A DNA stretch of 17,481 nt. Source: Gemmatimonadaceae bacterium (GTDB taxonomy: Bacteria; Gemmatimonadota; Gemmatimonadetes; Gemmatimonadales; Gemmatimonadaceae). This document shows, one piece after another, positions 16,260-17,481 of this stretch. The notes under the pieces are model-generated. The model ran no database searches. It worked only from the letters and a program-made list of their open reading frames with translations, and was not told the origin of the DNA. Where the stretch lies: positions 1 through 17,481 of the forward strand of contig JACMOE010000715.1 of assembly GCA_014378185.1 (NCBI GenBank), given 5' to 3'. Numbering within the stretch: the first letter of the stretch is position 1; each line of letters starts with the position of its first letter. Position numbers and translations under genes: made by a program.

Positions 16260-17481
16260 ATGAAGGCCTTCGTGATCGAGAACCGCTGCGCCGTTCGCGT
16301 GATTCGTGTAGTTCTTGCTCTGCTGGCCAGCGGCAGTGTTGTCGCGGCACAGGCTCCGAGCGCCGACACTCTCCACCTTGCGGGCCTCACTCGCCCTGTG
16401 GAAGTACTCCGCGACCGCTGGGGCATTTCGCACATCTACGCGACAAACGAGCACGACCTCTTCTTCGCGCAGGGCTACACGGCCGCACGCGACCGCGCCT
16501 TCCAGTTCGAGATGTGGCGGCGTCAGGCGACGGGCACCATGTCGGAAGTCATGGGCCGTCGCGAGCTCGCGCGCGACCAGGGTGCCCGCCTGTTCAAGTA
16601 TCGCGGGAGCCTGGCCGCGGAGCTGGCTCGCTATCATCCGCACGGCGCGGCCATTGTCGGAGCATTTGTCGAGGGCATCAACGCCTACGTGGACGAGGCC
16701 GCGCACAACCCGGCGCTGATTCCGGCCGAGCTGCGGATGCTCGGGATCGCACCGGGACGCTGGACCCCCGACGTCGTCATCTCGCGGCACCAGGGGCTCC
16801 TTGGCAACATCGACGAGGAGCTCAAGTACGGCCGCTTCGTGGCCCACCACGGCGCCGAGTTACTCCAGAAGGTCGAGTGGTTCCATCCGGGCCCGGCGCC
16901 CAGGCTCGACCTCGATCCCGTCATCGATCGCGCGGGCCTCGATGACCCCATCCTTGCACTCTACGACGCGTTTCGCGCACCGATGCGCTTTCAGGCGTCG
17001 GACATCACGGCTGCCTATCGTGGTGACAGCACAGTGTCCCGCCGTCTCGCATCGATCGACTCGGCGGCAGATGAGACCCTGCGCTGGACACAGCGGCGCG
17101 ACATCGGCAGCAACAACTGGGTCGTGAGCGGCAAGCGCACGTTGAGCGGACGAGCGCTGATGGCCAACGATCCGCACCGTGCCGTGGCCGCGCCGTCACT
17201 GCGCTACTTCGTGCACCTCAACGCGCCGGGATGGAATGTCATTGGAGGCGGCGAGCCCGTCATCCCCGGCGTGTCCATCGGGCACAACGACCACGGGGCG
17301 TGGGGACTCACGGTCTTCGAGACCGACGGCGAGGATCTCTACGTCTACAGGACCAACCCAGCCAATCACTCGCAGTATCAGTACAGGGGTGCGTGGAAAT
17401 CGATGCGCACGCTCCGCGATGCGATTCCCGTGAAGGGTGAGTCGCCCGCGACGGTCACGCTCAAGTACACTCGCCATGGCC
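16260..17481 (+). CDS. Penicillin acylase family N-terminal-nucleophile hydrolase (partial, C-terminus off the right edge)
   Basis: The open frame from ATG 16260 reaches the right edge without a stop (407 codons). A signal-like N-terminus (RVIRVVLALLASGSVVAAQA) is followed by the alpha-chain hallmark RDRWGISHIYA, then QGYTAARDRAFQFEMWRRQ and GTMSEVMGR. The autoprocessing site is RRDIG-SNNWVVSG: Ser284 (codon 17109-17111) would become the N-terminal nucleophile of the beta chain. Downstream ANDPHRA, IPGVSIGHNDHGAWGLT and the start of the TRHG segment are present. Members cleave amide bonds of penicillins, N-acyl-homoserine lactones, cyclic lipopeptides or other N-acyl compounds in the periplasm. 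No strong ribosome site precedes the ATG; GGAGG at 16232-16236 is too far away, and GTG 16299 would also fit a signal peptide. The substrate cannot be told from sequence. Confidence 0.9.
   Translation, partial: MKAFVIENRCAVRVIRVVLALLASGSVVAAQAPSADTLHLAGLTRPVEVLRDRWGISHIYATNEHDLFFAQGYTAARDRAFQFEMWRRQATGTMSEVMGRRELARDQGARLFKYRGSLAAELARYHPHGAAIVGAFVEGINAYVDEAAHNPALIPAELRMLGIAPGRWTPDVVISRHQGLLGNIDEELKYGRFVAHHGAELLQKVEWFHPGPAPRLDLDPVIDRAGLDDPILALYDAFRAPMRFQASDITAAYRGDSTVSRRLASIDSAADETLRWTQRRDIGSNNWVVSGKRTLSGRALMANDPHRAVAAPSLRYFVHLNAPGWNVIGGGEPVIPGVSIGHNDHGAWGLTVFETDGEDLYVYRTNPANHSQYQYRGAWKSMRTLRDAIPVKGESPATVTLKYTRHG

Noticed and set aside
16106..16945. Plus-strand frame (279 codons) overlapping the penicillin acylase
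   Set aside because: It runs in a different frame over unmistakable acylase motifs and begins inside the opposite amidohydrolase gene.
1..17481. CRISPR array, tRNA, IS element or prophage
   Set aside because: No regularly spaced repeats, no tRNA-like cloverleaf and no transposase, integrase or phage protein were seen in any frame.

Overview
The window is GC-rich and gene-dense. It carries a SusC/SusD outer-membrane pair and many exported proteins with lipoprotein or Sec signals. SusC/SusD pairs are typical of the FCB group; combined with high GC and the small secreted lipoproteins, this points to Gemmatimonadota or a close relative. That assignment is inference, as no rRNA or marker gene is present. 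No tRNA, IS element, CRISPR array or phage gene was seen.

Layout. (i) 1-2674, minus strand: an exported YtcJ-like amidohydrolase, a small lipoprotein resembling an isolated TonB plug domain, and a serine hydrolase cut by the left edge. (ii) 2764-5924, plus strand: a two-gene electron-transfer operon with overlapping stop and start, a dihaem cytochrome c followed by a membrane-anchored protein with eight CxxCH motifs fused to TPR repeats. (iii) 5929-14543, minus strand: a likely SusC - SusD - small lipoprotein - large Asp-box (sortilin/VPS10-like) protein operon, convergent with the cytochrome operon across 4 bases. A strong hairpin lies after susD, and palindromes plus a possible promoter lie upstream of susC. 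(iv) 14751-16124, minus strand: a second exported amidohydrolase with its own plausible promoter. (v) 16260-17481, plus strand: an N-terminal nucleophile penicillin-acylase family protein cut by the right edge, containing its catalytic serine.

How the genes may work together: the SusC/SusD pair would import an oligomeric or amide-containing nutrient. Two amidohydrolases, a penicillin-acylase homologue and a class-C-beta-lactamase-like hydrolase, all with export signals, would cut amide or ester bonds outside the cytoplasm. The cytochrome operon is probably a separate respiratory module. No transcription regulator is encoded here. Starts were chosen from signal peptides, Shine-Dalgarno (SD) matches and junctions with neighbouring genes.
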